Shown: positions 1-10,234 of the stretch, piece after piece
Layout: each line of letters starts with the position of its first letter
Numbering within the stretch: position 1 is the stretch's first letter
Assembly: GCF_000472865.1 (NCBI RefSeq)
Contig: NZ_AXAP01000080.1
Location: forward strand, 1-37,405
Length of the DNA stretch: 37,405 bases
Reading direction: 5' to 3'
Source: Bradyrhizobium elkanii WSM2783
GTDB taxonomy: Bacteria > Pseudomonadota > Alphaproteobacteria > Rhizobiales > Xanthobacteraceae
Notes under the pieces: model-generated
Told to the model about the DNA's origin: nothing
What the model saw: the letters and a program-made list of their open reading frames with translations, nothing else
The model's database searches: none
Program-made: the position numbers and the translations under genes

Positions 1-82
1 GGTCCTAACCGGCTACATAGGTAACAGAATAGACCGGCGACATGGGTAACAGGTCAACTGATCGGCAAGGAGGAGCTTGCCG

Positions 83-1312
83 ATGGGTTGGATGGAGACC
101 TGTGCTGTGGATGAACGGATGCGGTTTGTGGTGGCGGCGCAAAAGCATGAGGAGTCATTTGCGGCGGTGTGCCGGCGGTTCGGAGTGAGCCGTCGGGTGG
201 GCTACAAATGGCTTGCGCGGTTCGAGGAAGAAGGGGCGGCCGGTCTGTTCGATCGTCCGCGAGCTCCCCTGCATCGTCCGCAGAGCATTGCGGAGGAGGT
301 CGCCGAACGCTGCCTTGAGGTCCGTCGGGCGCATCCGACCTGGGGACCGGTCAAGGTCCTTGCCTTTCTCGAACGGAAGTCACCCCGGACGGCATGGCCA
401 GCGGCCAGCACGATCGGCGAGCTGTTCGACCGTGAGGGGCTGACGGTGAAGCGCAAGTTGCGCCGCCGCAGCCCGCCCTCGAGCGTGCCCTTTGCCGGCT
501 GCGAGGCGGCCAACGATGTGTGGTGTATCGATTTCAAGGGCTGGTTCCTGACCGGGGACGGCATGCGCTGCGAGCCGCTGACGATCACAGATGCCTACAG
601 CCGCTATCTGCTGCGCTGCCAGGCTCTGGCACACACCGACACGGATCATGTCTGGCCGGCGCTGGACGCGGCGTTCCGCGAGTTTGGATTGCCGCATTAC
701 ATGCGCTCGGACAACGGCTCGCCGTTTGCCTCGCGCGGCGCCGGAGGATTGTCGCGGCTGTCGGTCAAGCTGATCAAGGCCGGCGTGACGCCGGAGCGCA
801 TTGCGCCGGGCAAACCTCAGCAGAACGGCCGCCACGAGCGCATGCACCTGACCCTGCTGCAAGACGTTGCCAATCCGCCGGCTCCCACCATGCGCGAGCA
901 GCTCAAGCGCTTGCGCAGCTTCCAGCATCTCTACAACCAAGAGCGTCCGCACCAATCGCTCGACAATGCCACGCCAGCCGACCGCTACCAGGCCTCCTCG
1001 CGCCGCTTCCACGGTATCTTGCGCAAGCCGGAATACGCTGATGACCAGGACGTTCGCTCGGTCCGGCACAACGGAGAGATCAAGTGGCAGGGCAACACGA
1101 TCTATATCAGCGAAGCGCTGATCGGCGAGCCTGTCGGCTTGGCCGAGGACCAGGACGGCTGGACCGTCAGCTATGGCCCGATCGTGCTCGGCACGATCGC
1201 TCACCGCGATGACCAGCTCCGAAGACCCAAACGTAAAGCAAAAGGCTGTGGACTTGAGGACAACGCTGCGCGTTGCCCTCAGGGTCCACAGCCTCAACAA
1301 CAACAGACCTGA
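83..1312 (+). CDS. IS481-family transposase (DDE integrase fold)
   Basis: This protein of about 409 residues catalyses movement of the surrounding insertion sequence. The N-terminal 60 residues form a helix-turn-helix of the Hin/homeodomain-like kind (AAVCRRFGVSRRVGYKWLARF). The central rve domain shows the DDE triad as D in CIDFKGWF, D in RSDNGSPF and E in NGRHERMH, followed by the RPHQSL...TPADRY motif typical of IS481 and related transposases. ATG at 83 is preferred because AAGGAGG lies nine bases upstream; an in-frame TTG at 77 is too close to that site. The reading frame is intact, so the enzyme may be active. The C-terminus is low-complexity and Gln-rich, and its DNA contains a long hairpin. 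Confidence 0.9.
   Translation: MGWMETCAVDERMRFVVAAQKHEESFAAVCRRFGVSRRVGYKWLARFEEEGAAGLFDRPRAPLHRPQSIAEEVAERCLEVRRAHPTWGPVKVLAFLERKSPRTAWPAASTIGELFDREGLTVKRKLRRRSPPSSVPFAGCEAANDVWCIDFKGWFLTGDGMRCEPLTITDAYSRYLLRCQALAHTDTDHVWPALDAAFREFGLPHYMRSDNGSPFASRGAGGLSRLSVKLIKAGVTPERIAPGKPQQNGRHERMHLTLLQDVANPPAPTMREQLKRLRSFQHLYNQERPHQSLDNATPADRYQASSRRFHGILRKPEYADDQDVRSVRHNGEIKWQGNTIYISEALIGEPVGLAEDQDGWTVSYGPIVLGTIAHRDDQLRRPKRKAKGCGLEDNAARCPQGPQPQQQQT
1243..1294 (+). repeat. Long hairpin in the 3' end of the transposase gene
   Basis: The outer arms aggctgtggac and gtccacagcct (11 bp) are perfectly complementary. The inner arms, ending in caacg and cgttg, continue the stem with a few mismatches around a 5-base loop. 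The structure lies within the last 25 codons of the transposase. It may terminate or protect the transcript, but no T-run follows. Confidence 0.6.
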
Positions 1313-1420
1313 ACGAAACGAGAATTGTGTTACCTATGTCGTCGGTCTGAACTGTTACCCATGTCGCCGGTTGCTCACGGCCGTCGCTACGGCGATCCTG
1401 CAATAAATTCTTCCGCGCCG

Positions 1421-2218
1421 ATGCCCCCCGAATTCATCTTCCTGCTGACGCTGCTATTGCGCATGGCGACCACCGCCGCCTTTGTCGTGACCGCCTCCAT
1501 CATCACCGAGCGTTCGGGGCCAGTGATCGGCGCGCTGGTGGCAACGCTGCCGATCTCGGCGGGGCCATCCTATGTCTTCCTCGCGCTCGACCATGATGCG
1601 GCGTTCATCGCCGAGGGCGCGCTCGCCAGCCTGCCCATCAACGCGGCGACGATCTATCTTGGACTGACCTATGTCGTGCTGGCACAGCGCCATAGTGCGC
1701 TGCTCAGCACGGTCGCCGCCGTCGCGGTATGGCTCCTGCTCGCGTCCATCTTCCGCCAGTTCCACTGGACGCTTGCCGCCGGGCTGATCGTGAACGTCAT
1801 CACCTTTGCGATCTGCGTGCCGCTGTTGCAGCGCTATCGTCATGTGAAGAAGATGCCGCTGATCACCCGCCGCTGGTACGACATCCCGCTGCGCGCCTCG
1901 CTGGTCGCGACATTGGTTGCGATCGTGGTGACGTCCTCGGGCTGGGTCGGCTCGCAGGTCAGCGGCATCATCGCGCTGTTTCCGGTGGTGTTCACCTCGA
2001 TGATGCTGATCCTGCATCCGCGCATCGGCGGCCCGCCGACGGCCGCCGTGATCGCCAACGGCGCCTGGGGCCTGATGGGATTTGGAATTGCGATTGCTGT
2101 GCTGCATGTCGCCGCGCTGCAGTTCGGTTCGGCGATCGGTCTCAGCTTGGCCCTTGCGACCTGCGTGACCTGGAATCTCGGCCTCTGGTGGCACGGGCGG
2201 CGAAGGTTGGTGCGGTGA
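1421..2218 (+). CDS. Multi-pass inner membrane protein of unknown function
   Basis: This predicted protein of about 265 residues is mostly hydrophobic, with seven or eight probable membrane helices separated by short charged loops. I do not recognise a named family with confidence. A small transporter or integral membrane protein of unknown function is likely. The frame is open upstream into the insertion sequence, but the start MPPEFIFLLT at 1421 is preferred because everything before it is derived from the IS end. No strong ribosome-binding site precedes it. The IS end lies only about 50 bp upstream, so the native promoter may have been displaced, or the gene may have lost a few N-terminal codons. 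Confidence 0.65.
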   Translation: MPPEFIFLLTLLLRMATTAAFVVTASIITERSGPVIGALVATLPISAGPSYVFLALDHDAAFIAEGALASLPINAATIYLGLTYVVLAQRHSALLSTVAAVAVWLLLASIFRQFHWTLAAGLIVNVITFAICVPLLQRYRHVKKMPLITRRWYDIPLRASLVATLVAIVVTSSGWVGSQVSGIIALFPVVFTSMMLILHPRIGGPPTAAVIANGAWGLMGFGIAIAVLHVAALQFGSAIGLSLALATCVTWNLGLWWHGRRRLVR

Positions 2219-2222
2219 AGCT

Positions 2223-2302
2223 GTCATTCCGGGGCGATGCGCAGCATCGAACCCGGAATCTCGAGATTCCGGGTCTGGTCCTGCGGACCATCCCGGAATG
2301 AC
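2223..2302. repeat. Intergenic palindromic repeat, family A
   Basis: The outer arms gtcattccgggg and cccggaatgac bound the element. The centre (2251-2274) is a perfect 24-bp palindrome around CTCGAG. A second family member is at 36078-36178. It lies between the convergent membrane-protein gene and mutS and could fold as a bidirectional terminator. Confidence 0.75.
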
Positions 2303-2329
2303 GGTGTTCGATCACGGCTACGGCAGCGT

Positions 2330-5059
2330 CTACCCCTTCGGCAGTTTTGCCTTCAGTGCGTAGAGCGCTTCCAGCGCCTCGCGCGGAGACATCTCGTCCG
2401 GGTGCAGCGCTTTCACCGCTTCCACCAGAAGCTCTGCCTCGCTCGGCGGCGCGGCTTCGGCGGCGGCGCGGGAGGGGACAGCGAACAGCGGGAGGTCGTC
2501 GACCAAAGCGCGTGCGGTCTGGCCGCGGTCCTGCGCCTCCAGTTTCGCCAGCACGGACTTTGCGCGGCTGATCACCGCCGCCGGCAATCCCGCGAGCTTG
2601 GCCACCTGGATGCCGTAGGAGCGGTCAGCCGAGCCCGGCAGCACCTCGTGCAGGAACACGACATTGCCCTGCCATTCCTTCACCCGCACCGTGGCGTTGA
2701 ACAGCCGCGGCAGTCTTGCCGAGAGCGCGGTGAGCTCGTGATAATGCGTCGCGAACAGCGTGCGGCAGCGGTTGTTCTCATGCAGATGCTCGATCGCGGC
2801 CCAGGCGATCGAAAGGCCGTCGAAGGTGGCCGTGCCGCGGCCGATCTCATCCAGGATCACGAGCGAGCGCTCGCTGGCCTGGTTGAGGATCGCCGCCGTC
2901 TCGACCATCTCGACCATGAAGGTCGAGCGTCCGCGCGCGAGATCATCAGCCGCGCCGACGCGGGAGAACAGGCGATCGATGATGCCGATCCGCGCTCGTG
3001 ATGCCGGCACATAGCTGCCGATCTGGGCGAGCAGCGCGATCAGCGCATTCTGGCGCAGGAAGGTCGATTTGCCGGCCATGTTCGGACCGGTGAGCAGCCA
3101 GAGCTGTCCGGATTTCTGCGCCGGCCCTGGCGACAGGTCGCAGGCGTTGGCGATGAACGGCTGGCCGTCGCGCTTCAAGGCCTGCTCGACCACCGGATGG
3201 CGGCCGCCTTCGATCGCAAAGCCCAGGGAATGATCGACCTCGGGCCGCACATAATTCTCGTCGACCGCGAGCTTTGCCAGCGCGGTCGCGACATCGAGCA
3301 GTGCGAAGGCGAGCGCGGCGGCGCGCAGATCGTCGCTTGCGGCGAGTGCCATGGCAGAGAGCCGGTCGAAGATCTCGAGCTCGAGATTGAGCGAGCGGTC
3401 GCCGGCATTGGCGATCTTGGCTTCGATCTCGCCGAGTTCGGAGGTGGTGAAGCGGACCTGGCCGGCAAGCGTCTGGCGATGGATGAAGGTCGCGTTCAAG
3501 GGCGGCGTCATCAATTTGTCGCCGTGTTGCGCGGTCACCTCGACGAAATAGCCGAGCACGTTGTTATGGCGGATCTTGAGCGCCTTGAGGCCGGTGTCCT
3601 CGGCGTAGCGCGCCTGCATCGAAGCGACGACAAGGCGCGAGGCGTCGCGCAGGTTGCGGCTCTCGTCCAGCGCGGCCTCATAGCCCTCGCGGACGAAACC
3701 GCCGTCGCGCTTGATCAGCGGCAATTGCTCGGCGAGCGCACGCTCGAACTCATGCGCCAAGTCCCGCGACGGACGGCGCAGCGCCTCCATCACGGCCACG
3801 ATTTCCGCCGGCGGCTGGTCGAACTGCGCCAGCCGCACCAATGCCTGATCGGCGGCCAGGATGCCGTCGCGGAGCCCAGCGAGATCGCGCGGGCCGCCGC
3901 GGCCGACCGACAGCCGCGCCAACGCGCGCGACATGTCCGGCGCCGCGCGTAGCACGCTGCGGATATCCTCACGTGCGGCACTATCGGCGACGAAGGTCGA
4001 GATGGCATCGAGCCGCCGCGTGATCGCAGCGCTGTCGGTGAGAGGGGCCGCGAGCCGTTGCGCGAGCAGGCGCGAGCCGGCGGCGGTCACGGTGCAGTCA
4101 ATCGCATCGAGCAGCGAGCCGCGGCGTTCGCCGGCCAAGGTGCGTGTCAATTCGAGATTGGCGCGCGTCGCCGGGTCGATCGCCATGGTGGTACCGACCG
4201 CCTCGCGCGAGGGCGGCGACAGCGGCGGGCGTTTCCCCACCTGCGTGCGGTCGATATAGGTAACGGCGGCCGCGGCGGCGGTGGCTTCCAGCCGCGACAT
4301 CGCGGCGAGGCCGTCCATGGTCGCGACCGCGAAATAGTCGCACAGCCGCCGCTCGGCGGTGGCGCCGTCGAAGACGTCACGGGTGAGCGGCGTCACCGCC
4401 GGCAATTCTCGCAGCAGTGCCCCGAACTCGACGTCGCTGTAGAGCGCGTCGGTGACGATGGCTTCATTTGGATTGATGCGCGCCAGCGTCGCCGGAAGCT
4501 CGGCGACAGAGCACTCCGTTACCATGAATTCGGAAGTCGAAATATCGATCCAGGCCAGCCCGATGCGGTCGCCGCCGGACGAGCCGCGGGCGCGGGCGAT
4601 CGCGAGCAGGTAATTGTTGGTGCGGGCATCGAGCAGCGTGTCCTCGGTCAGCGTGCCCGGCGTCACCAGCCGCACCACGTCGCGCTTCACCACGCTCTTG
4701 TTGCCGCGGGCGCGCGCTGTCGCCGGATCCTCGCTCTGCTCGCACACCGCGACGCGGTGGCCTGCCGCGATCAATCGGTGCAGGTAATCCTCGGCGCGTT
4801 CTACCGGCACCCCGCACATCGGGATGTCCATACCCTGATGCTTGCCGCGCTTGGTCAGGACAATGCCGAGTGTCTTTGAAGCGATCTCGGCGTCCTCGAA
4901 GAACAGTTCGTAGAAATCGCCCATTCGATAGAACAGGAGCAGGCCCTGATTGGCGGACTTGATTTCGAGGTACTGTTCCATCATCGGCGTGATGCGCGCG
5001 GGCGTTTCCGCACTCGGTATCGCCTCGGATGGAACGGGAATGGGCTGCTGGACGGTCAT
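2330..5059 (-). CDS. mutS: DNA mismatch repair ATPase MutS
   Basis: MutS binds base mismatches and small loops and recruits MutL to start strand-directed repair. The protein of about 909 residues has the mismatch-probing FYE motif (F49-Y50-E51 in GDFYELF), connector, lever and clamp regions, then the ABC-type ATPase. The Walker A motif GPNMAGKST begins near residue 657, and the Walker B/signature region DEIGRGTATFDG begins near residue 736. A C-terminal DLPLF sequence resembles a beta-clamp-binding motif (inference). The frame is open further upstream, but MTVQQPIP at 5059 is chosen because the alternative N-terminal extension is Arg/Trp-rich and not family-like. The gene is divergent from pcaF. 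Length and motifs are normal for the family. Confidence 0.97.
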   Translation of the reverse strand: MTVQQPIPVPSEAIPSAETPARITPMMEQYLEIKSANQGLLLFYRMGDFYELFFEDAEIASKTLGIVLTKRGKHQGMDIPMCGVPVERAEDYLHRLIAAGHRVAVCEQSEDPATARARGNKSVVKRDVVRLVTPGTLTEDTLLDARTNNYLLAIARARGSSGGDRIGLAWIDISTSEFMVTECSVAELPATLARINPNEAIVTDALYSDVEFGALLRELPAVTPLTRDVFDGATAERRLCDYFAVATMDGLAAMSRLEATAAAAAVTYIDRTQVGKRPPLSPPSREAVGTTMAIDPATRANLELTRTLAGERRGSLLDAIDCTVTAAGSRLLAQRLAAPLTDSAAITRRLDAISTFVADSAAREDIRSVLRAAPDMSRALARLSVGRGGPRDLAGLRDGILAADQALVRLAQFDQPPAEIVAVMEALRRPSRDLAHEFERALAEQLPLIKRDGGFVREGYEAALDESRNLRDASRLVVASMQARYAEDTGLKALKIRHNNVLGYFVEVTAQHGDKLMTPPLNATFIHRQTLAGQVRFTTSELGEIEAKIANAGDRSLNLELEIFDRLSAMALAASDDLRAAALAFALLDVATALAKLAVDENYVRPEVDHSLGFAIEGGRHPVVEQALKRDGQPFIANACDLSPGPAQKSGQLWLLTGPNMAGKSTFLRQNALIALLAQIGSYVPASRARIGIIDRLFSRVGAADDLARGRSTFMVEMVETAAILNQASERSLVILDEIGRGTATFDGLSIAWAAIEHLHENNRCRTLFATHYHELTALSARLPRLFNATVRVKEWQGNVVFLHEVLPGSADRSYGIQVAKLAGLPAAVISRAKSVLAKLEAQDRGQTARALVDDLPLFAVPSRAAAEAAPPSEAELLVEAVKALHPDEMSPREALEALYALKAKLPKG

Positions 5060-5269
5060 GAGGGGGCGGAAACTACAAAATTTCGCTCTCCCGTCCCACC
5101 GCTTTGCCCCGCGATATTGGGTTTTCCACCCTCTCCACGCCCCCGACCTCATTCAACGCGGGCGAGGGACGCGTCCGCCGCAATTGACCTCCTGCTAACC
5201 CGCTCCTAAAACTCGCCATCAATCCAAGCCTCTAGCGCGCAAGTCCGCGGCAATCAGGGAGAGAAATCA

Positions 5270-6478
<1,209 letters not shown>

Positions 6479-6487
6479 CCTCTCTCC

Positions 6488-6570
6488 GTCATTGCGAGGA
6501 GCGGAGCGACGAAGCAATCCATGCCTCCACGAGCGGCGAGATGGATTGCTTCGCTTCGCTCGCAATGACG
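6488..6570. repeat. Intergenic palindromic repeat, family B
   Basis: The arms gtcattgcgag and cgcaatgacg enclose gaagcaatccat and its complement atggattgcttcg, giving a long imperfect hairpin. A truncated relative is at 35969-36036. It lies between pcaF and pcaH and may separate their transcription. Confidence 0.75.
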
Positions 6571-6668
6571 GGATAGAAAAAGCAAAACACCGCTTTTCCG
6601 GGTTAGTTATATCCTATAATGATCTGGCGGCTGGCTCACCGGCAAGGAGCGCCAGGGAGGAAATCATC

Positions 6669-7373
6669 ATGACCTTGCTCTATCCGCTGCAATCGCTCGC
6701 GGCGCACCCGCCGCGGCTGTCGCCGGGCTATCGCTCGACGGTCAAGCGCTCGCCGCAAAAGCCGTTGATCCCGATCCGGCAAACGCTCTCCGAACTGACC
6801 GGTCCGGTCTATGGCCACGAAACAGTGCGCGAGAACGATCACGACCTCACCATTCAGCACAAGGGCGAGCCGCTTGGCGAACGCATCATCGTGCACGGCC
6901 ATGTACGCGACGAGGACGGCCGCGGCGTGCCCAACGCGTTGGTCGAACTGTGGCAAGCCAATGCCTGCGGCCGCTACGTCCATGTCGTCGACCAGCATCC
7001 GGCGCCACTCGATCCGAACTTCACCGGCGCCGGCCGCGCGCAGACCGATGCGAGCGGCTATTACAGGTTCGTCACCATCAAGCCCGGCGCCTACCCGTGG
7101 GGCAATCACCACAATGCCTGGCGCCCGGCCCACATCCATTTCTCGGTGTTCGGCCATGCCTTCATCTCGCGCCTGGTGACGCAGATGTATTTCCCGGGCG
7201 ATCCCTTGTTTCCGTTCGATCCGATCTTCAACTCGGTAACGGACGAGAAGGCGCGCGCGCGGATGATCTCCTCGTTCGATCTCGAGAACACCCAGCCGGA
7301 ATGGGCGCTGTGCTACCGCTTCAACATTGTCCTGCGCGGCAGGAACGCGACGCCGATGGAGAATAAACAGTGA
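6669..7373 (+). CDS. pcaH: Protocatechuate 3,4-dioxygenase beta subunit
   Basis: PcaH holds the non-haem Fe(III) of the enzyme that opens protocatechuate between its hydroxyl groups to give 3-carboxy-cis,cis-muconate. The protein is about 234 residues. The four iron ligands can be placed at Y103, Y142, H155 and H157; their spacing (39, 13, 2) matches the Pseudomonas enzyme. The start at 6669 follows AGGGAGG about seven bases upstream. The frame is open further upstream, but that stretch overlaps an intergenic repeat and is not protein-like. The 3' end overlaps pcaG by four bases, so the subunits are probably translationally coupled. Confidence 0.96.
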   Translation: MTLLYPLQSLAAHPPRLSPGYRSTVKRSPQKPLIPIRQTLSELTGPVYGHETVRENDHDLTIQHKGEPLGERIIVHGHVRDEDGRGVPNALVELWQANACGRYVHVVDQHPAPLDPNFTGAGRAQTDASGYYRFVTIKPGAYPWGNHHNAWRPAHIHFSVFGHAFISRLVTQMYFPGDPLFPFDPIFNSVTDEKARARMISSFDLENTQPEWALCYRFNIVLRGRNATPMENKQ

Positions 7374-7975
7374 GCGAGCAGCGGCCGGACGGCATCACAC
7401 CATCGCAGACGGTCGGCCCGTATTTCAAATACGGCCTGACGCCGAACGGCGAGTACGCGTGGAACGACGCCTTCACCAACAACCTGATCACCCCCGACGT
7501 TTCCGGCGAGCGCATCCGCGTCGAAGGCACGGTGTTCGACGGCGATGGCGTGCCTGTGCCGGACTGCATGCTGGAGATTTGGCAGGCCGACGCGCAGGGC
7601 CGGTTCTCCGATCCGCAGGATGCCCGCGCGCTTCCGAACAGCTCGTTCAAGGGATTTGGCCGCGTCGGCACCGATGCCAACGGCCGCTATTCCTTCGACA
7701 CCATCAAGCCGGGGCAAGTGCCCGACCCCGACGGCAAGCCGCAGGCGCCGCACATCCTGCTCGCGGTGTATGCGCGCGGCATGCTGCTGCATCTCTACAC
7801 GCGGATCTATTTCGATGATGAGACGGCCAACACCGAGGACCCCGTGCTGGCGCTGGTGCCGGCCGATCGCCGCGCGACATTGATCGCCAAGCGCAAGGCG
7901 GGCGCTGCCAATCCGGCCTATGTGCTCGACATCCACCTGCAGGGCGACAACGAGACCGTGTTCTTCGACGTCTAA
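7370..7975 (+). CDS. pcaG: Protocatechuate 3,4-dioxygenase alpha subunit
   Basis: PcaG is the structural partner of PcaH in the (alpha-beta) ring-cleaving dioxygenase. The 201-residue protein has the intradiol dioxygenase fold (TPSQTVGPYF near the N-terminus; EIWQADAQGRF and GRVGTDANGRYSFDTIKPG in the core) but lacks the full set of iron ligands, as expected for the alpha chain. Translation starts at a GTG that overlaps the pcaH stop codon (GTGA). The gene is convergent with cbbR across a short palindromic repeat. Confidence 0.96.
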   Translation: MSEQRPDGITPSQTVGPYFKYGLTPNGEYAWNDAFTNNLITPDVSGERIRVEGTVFDGDGVPVPDCMLEIWQADAQGRFSDPQDARALPNSSFKGFGRVGTDANGRYSFDTIKPGQVPDPDGKPQAPHILLAVYARGMLLHLYTRIYFDDETANTEDPVLALVPADRRATLIAKRKAGAANPAYVLDIHLQGDNETVFFDV

Positions 7976-7996
7976 GGTCACGCCTCAGCATTCTCT

Positions 7997-8084
7997 CGTC
8001 ATGGCCGGGCTTGACCCGGCCATCCATCTCCAATGAGTCGTTTGCGATGATGGATGGATACGCGGGTCAAGCCCGCGTATGACG
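7997..8084. repeat. Intergenic palindromic repeat, family C
   Basis: The arms cgtcatggccgggcttgacc and gggtcaagcccgcgtatgac are close inverted copies, with complementary ccatccatc/gatggatgg inside. The element lies between the convergent pcaG and cbbR genes and may act as a two-way terminator. Confidence 0.75.
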
Positions 8085-8104
8085 GCTGGGTTGCGCGGCA
8101 GGCC

Positions 8105-9031
8105 TCACCGCACATTCGGCAAATAGCGCGATCCCTCCTTTCCGAGGAAATCCAGCATCGCCTGCGCCGGCGGCAGCAGGATCTTGTCGGCGCGGCGGAT
8201 CGCGTGCCATTGGCGCATCACTGGCAGGCCCGCGACCTTGAGCACCACCAGCCGTCCTTCCTCCAACTCGTGGAAGACGGTGTGCTGGGAGATGAAGGCG
8301 ATGCCGAGCCCGGCCATCACCGCCTGCTTGATGGTCTCGTTGCTGTCCATGGCCATGCCGACCTTGGGCTCGATCCGATGCTTCTGGAGGAACTGCTCCA
8401 TCAGCAGCCGCGTGCCGGAGCCGTGCTCGCGGGTGATGAAGGTCTCAAAGGCAAGATCGGTCGCGGCGACGCGCTTCTTTCCATTGAGCCGGTGATCGGC
8501 GGCGGCGATGATCACGTGCGGATGCCTGCCGAGCGGGCGCATCTCGACCTCGATGTCCGCTGGCGGCTGCCCCATCACGGCGATATCGAGGTCGTAGCCG
8601 CGTAGCGCATCGCGGATGTCCTCGCGATTGCCGATTCTGAGCGTCACGTCGATCTTCGGGAAGCGTTGCGAGAACGCCGCGATCGCGAACGGCACGAAAT
8701 ATTTGGCGGTGCTGACTGCGCCCATCGCGACGCGCCCGCCGTTCTTGCCCGCGATCATGTCGAGCGACTGCTCGCAGTCGGCGAGCGCGGATTCGATACG
8801 CTCGACCAGCGCGAGAACGGTGCGGCCGGCATCCGTCAACGCCATGCCTTCAACGGTGCGCTGGATCAGCGGCAGGCCGGCGAGCTCCTGCAGGTTGCGA
8901 AGCTGCAGGGTGACCGCCGGCTGGGTGAGGTTGAGCCGGTTGGCCGCGCCCGTGATCGAGCCGGCCGCATGCACGGCGGTCAACGCGCGCAGCTGACGAA
9001 TGGTGAGGTCGCGCGAGAAATGTCCCGGCAT
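8105..9031 (-). CDS. cbbR: LysR-type regulator of the Calvin-cycle operon, CbbR
   Basis: CbbR activates cbb transcription in response to cellular metabolites. The protein of about 308 residues has an N-terminal winged helix-turn-helix (LRALTAVHAAGSITGAANRL) and a C-terminal LysR effector-binding domain starting near residue 90. The start MPGHFSRD at 9031 is fixed by a strong GGAGG five bases upstream; upstream in-frame codons would place the ribosome-binding site inside the gene. It is divergent from cbbF, the classic arrangement for this regulator. Identification is from family plus location; the effector is not visible from sequence. Confidence 0.93.
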   Translation of the reverse strand: MPGHFSRDLTIRQLRALTAVHAAGSITGAANRLNLTQPAVTLQLRNLQELAGLPLIQRTVEGMALTDAGRTVLALVERIESALADCEQSLDMIAGKNGGRVAMGAVSTAKYFVPFAIAAFSQRFPKIDVTLRIGNREDIRDALRGYDLDIAVMGQPPADIEVEMRPLGRHPHVIIAAADHRLNGKKRVAATDLAFETFITREHGSGTRLLMEQFLQKHRIEPKVGMAMDSNETIKQAVMAGLGIAFISQHTVFHELEEGRLVVLKVAGLPVMRQWHAIRRADKILLPPAQAMLDFLGKEGSRYLPNVR

Positions 9032-9185
9032 GAGTACCTCCATAAAAAATACTTTGGCCACACTTAAGATATTAAAATTTCACTAATTCTGCAATTCGCG
9101 TGTTGATAGTGGCGACAGCGACTCCGCTCCGGAGCCGCTTCAAGCGAAGCCCCGTCGAGAGGGCTCGGTGAACGGGAGAGCGGCC
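9032..9185. promoter_or_regulatory. cbbR-cbbF divergent control region
   Basis: This 154-bp gap should hold the promoters of both cbbR and the cbb operon. It contains an AT-rich island at 9061-9090 in a GC-rich setting, with ttaagatattaa at 9064-9075 and several overlapping T-N11-A patterns, the general LysR-regulator half-site rule. TTGATA at 9103 is a possible -35, but no good -10 follows it. The exact CbbR site is inferred. Confidence 0.6.
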
Positions 9186-10223
9186 GTGGATCATCTTCCT
9201 GCATTGCATGCCTATCTCGACGACGCCGCGCGTCAGGACACCGTCCGCGCCGCAGCCGTGGCGGTGGTCGAGGCGCTGGCAGCGGCCGCGGTCGAACTCG
9301 CAGGCATCATCGCCTCGGGCCCGCTGGTCGGCATCACCGGCCGTGACGGTGCGGTCAATCCGGCCGGCGACACCCAAAAGGACATCGATGTTGTCGCAGA
9401 TCGCCTGATGCGCGACGCCCTGCGCACAGCGCCGGTGGCCGCCGTGCTCTCGGAGGAAGTGGATCTGCCGGAGACGCTTGACGCCGAGGCGCCCCTCTGT
9501 GTCGCGATCGATCCGCTCGACGGCTCGGCCAACCTTGCGAACAACATCTCGGTCGGCACCATATTTTCCATCCGGCCCAAGGCGCGCGACATCCTCTCTA
9601 CCTTCTTCGAGCCCGGCACCGCGCAGATTGCCGCCGGCTGTTTCATCTACGGCCCGCAGACCGTGCTGGTGCTCGCGCTCGACCAGCGCGTCGACGTCTT
9701 CACCCTGTATCCGCCGCGGCGCGAATTCGTGCTGACCGGGCGCGGTATCCGGATTCCGCCTGATACGCCGGAGTTCGCGATCAACGCCTCCAATCGCCGG
9801 CACTGGAGCGGCGCGGTGCGCGGCTATATCGACGAATGCCTCGCGGGCGCCAATGGCGAACGCGGCCGCGACTTCAACATGCGCTGGATCGGCTCGCTGG
9901 TGGCGGAAGCCTACCGCATCCTGGTCCGTGGCGGCGTGTTTCTCTATCCAGCCGATGCGCGCCCGGGCTACCGCGAAGGCCGTCTGCGCCTGCTCTACGA
10001 AGCCCACCCGGTGGCGCTGATCATGGAATGGGCTGATGGCGCCGCCTCCAGCGGGCGCGCCCGCATTCTCGAACTTTCGGCGCGGACGCCGCACCAGCGG
10101 GTGCCCTTGATCATGGGATCGCCGCGCACCGTGCGCGACATCGATATGATGCACGAGGGCGTCGAGCCGCTGTTCGAAAACGCCGACGCGCCGTTGTTCG
10201 CGCGCCGCGGACTGTTTCGCTGA
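9186..10223 (+). CDS. cbbF: Fructose-1,6-bisphosphatase class I, CbbF
   Basis: This enzyme hydrolyses fructose-1,6-bisphosphate (in some bacteria also sedoheptulose bisphosphate) in the regenerative part of the Calvin cycle. The protein of about 345 residues carries the metal-binding motif DPLDGS from D109 and the class I sequence EEVDLPETLD upstream of it. The start is ambiguous. GTG at 9186 is preferred because GGGAGAG lies about seven bases upstream; an in-frame GTG at 9168 would add six residues. It is the first gene of the operon and is followed after 11 bp by cbbP. Confidence 0.94.
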   Translation: MDHLPALHAYLDDAARQDTVRAAAVAVVEALAAAAVELAGIIASGPLVGITGRDGAVNPAGDTQKDIDVVADRLMRDALRTAPVAAVLSEEVDLPETLDAEAPLCVAIDPLDGSANLANNISVGTIFSIRPKARDILSTFFEPGTAQIAAGCFIYGPQTVLVLALDQRVDVFTLYPPRREFVLTGRGIRIPPDTPEFAINASNRRHWSGAVRGYIDECLAGANGERGRDFNMRWIGSLVAEAYRILVRGGVFLYPADARPGYREGRLRLLYEAHPVALIMEWADGAASSGRARILELSARTPHQRVPLIMGSPRTVRDIDMMHEGVEPLFENADAPLFARRGLFR

Positions 10224-10234
10224 AGGAGGCCGGC

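Larger units (their letters stand above)
8..1371 (+). mobile_element. IS481-family insertion sequence, apparently complete
   Basis: The element is bounded by inverted termini that each hold two tandem copies of a 20-bp unit. Left copies are at 8-27 and 33-52; right copies, on the opposite strand, are at 1352-1371 and 1327-1346. The left inner and right outer copies are identical (accggcgacatgggtaacag); the other two differ at two or three positions. The copies are offset by 25 bp at both ends. One transposase gene fills the interior. The exact outer ends are uncertain by a few bases. No convincing target duplication is visible, because only seven bases of left flank lie in the window. Confidence 0.85.

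Noticed and set aside
1..7. Target-site duplication for the IS481 element.
   Set aside because: The few bases of left flank do not match the bases after the right end, and the exact IS boundary is uncertain.
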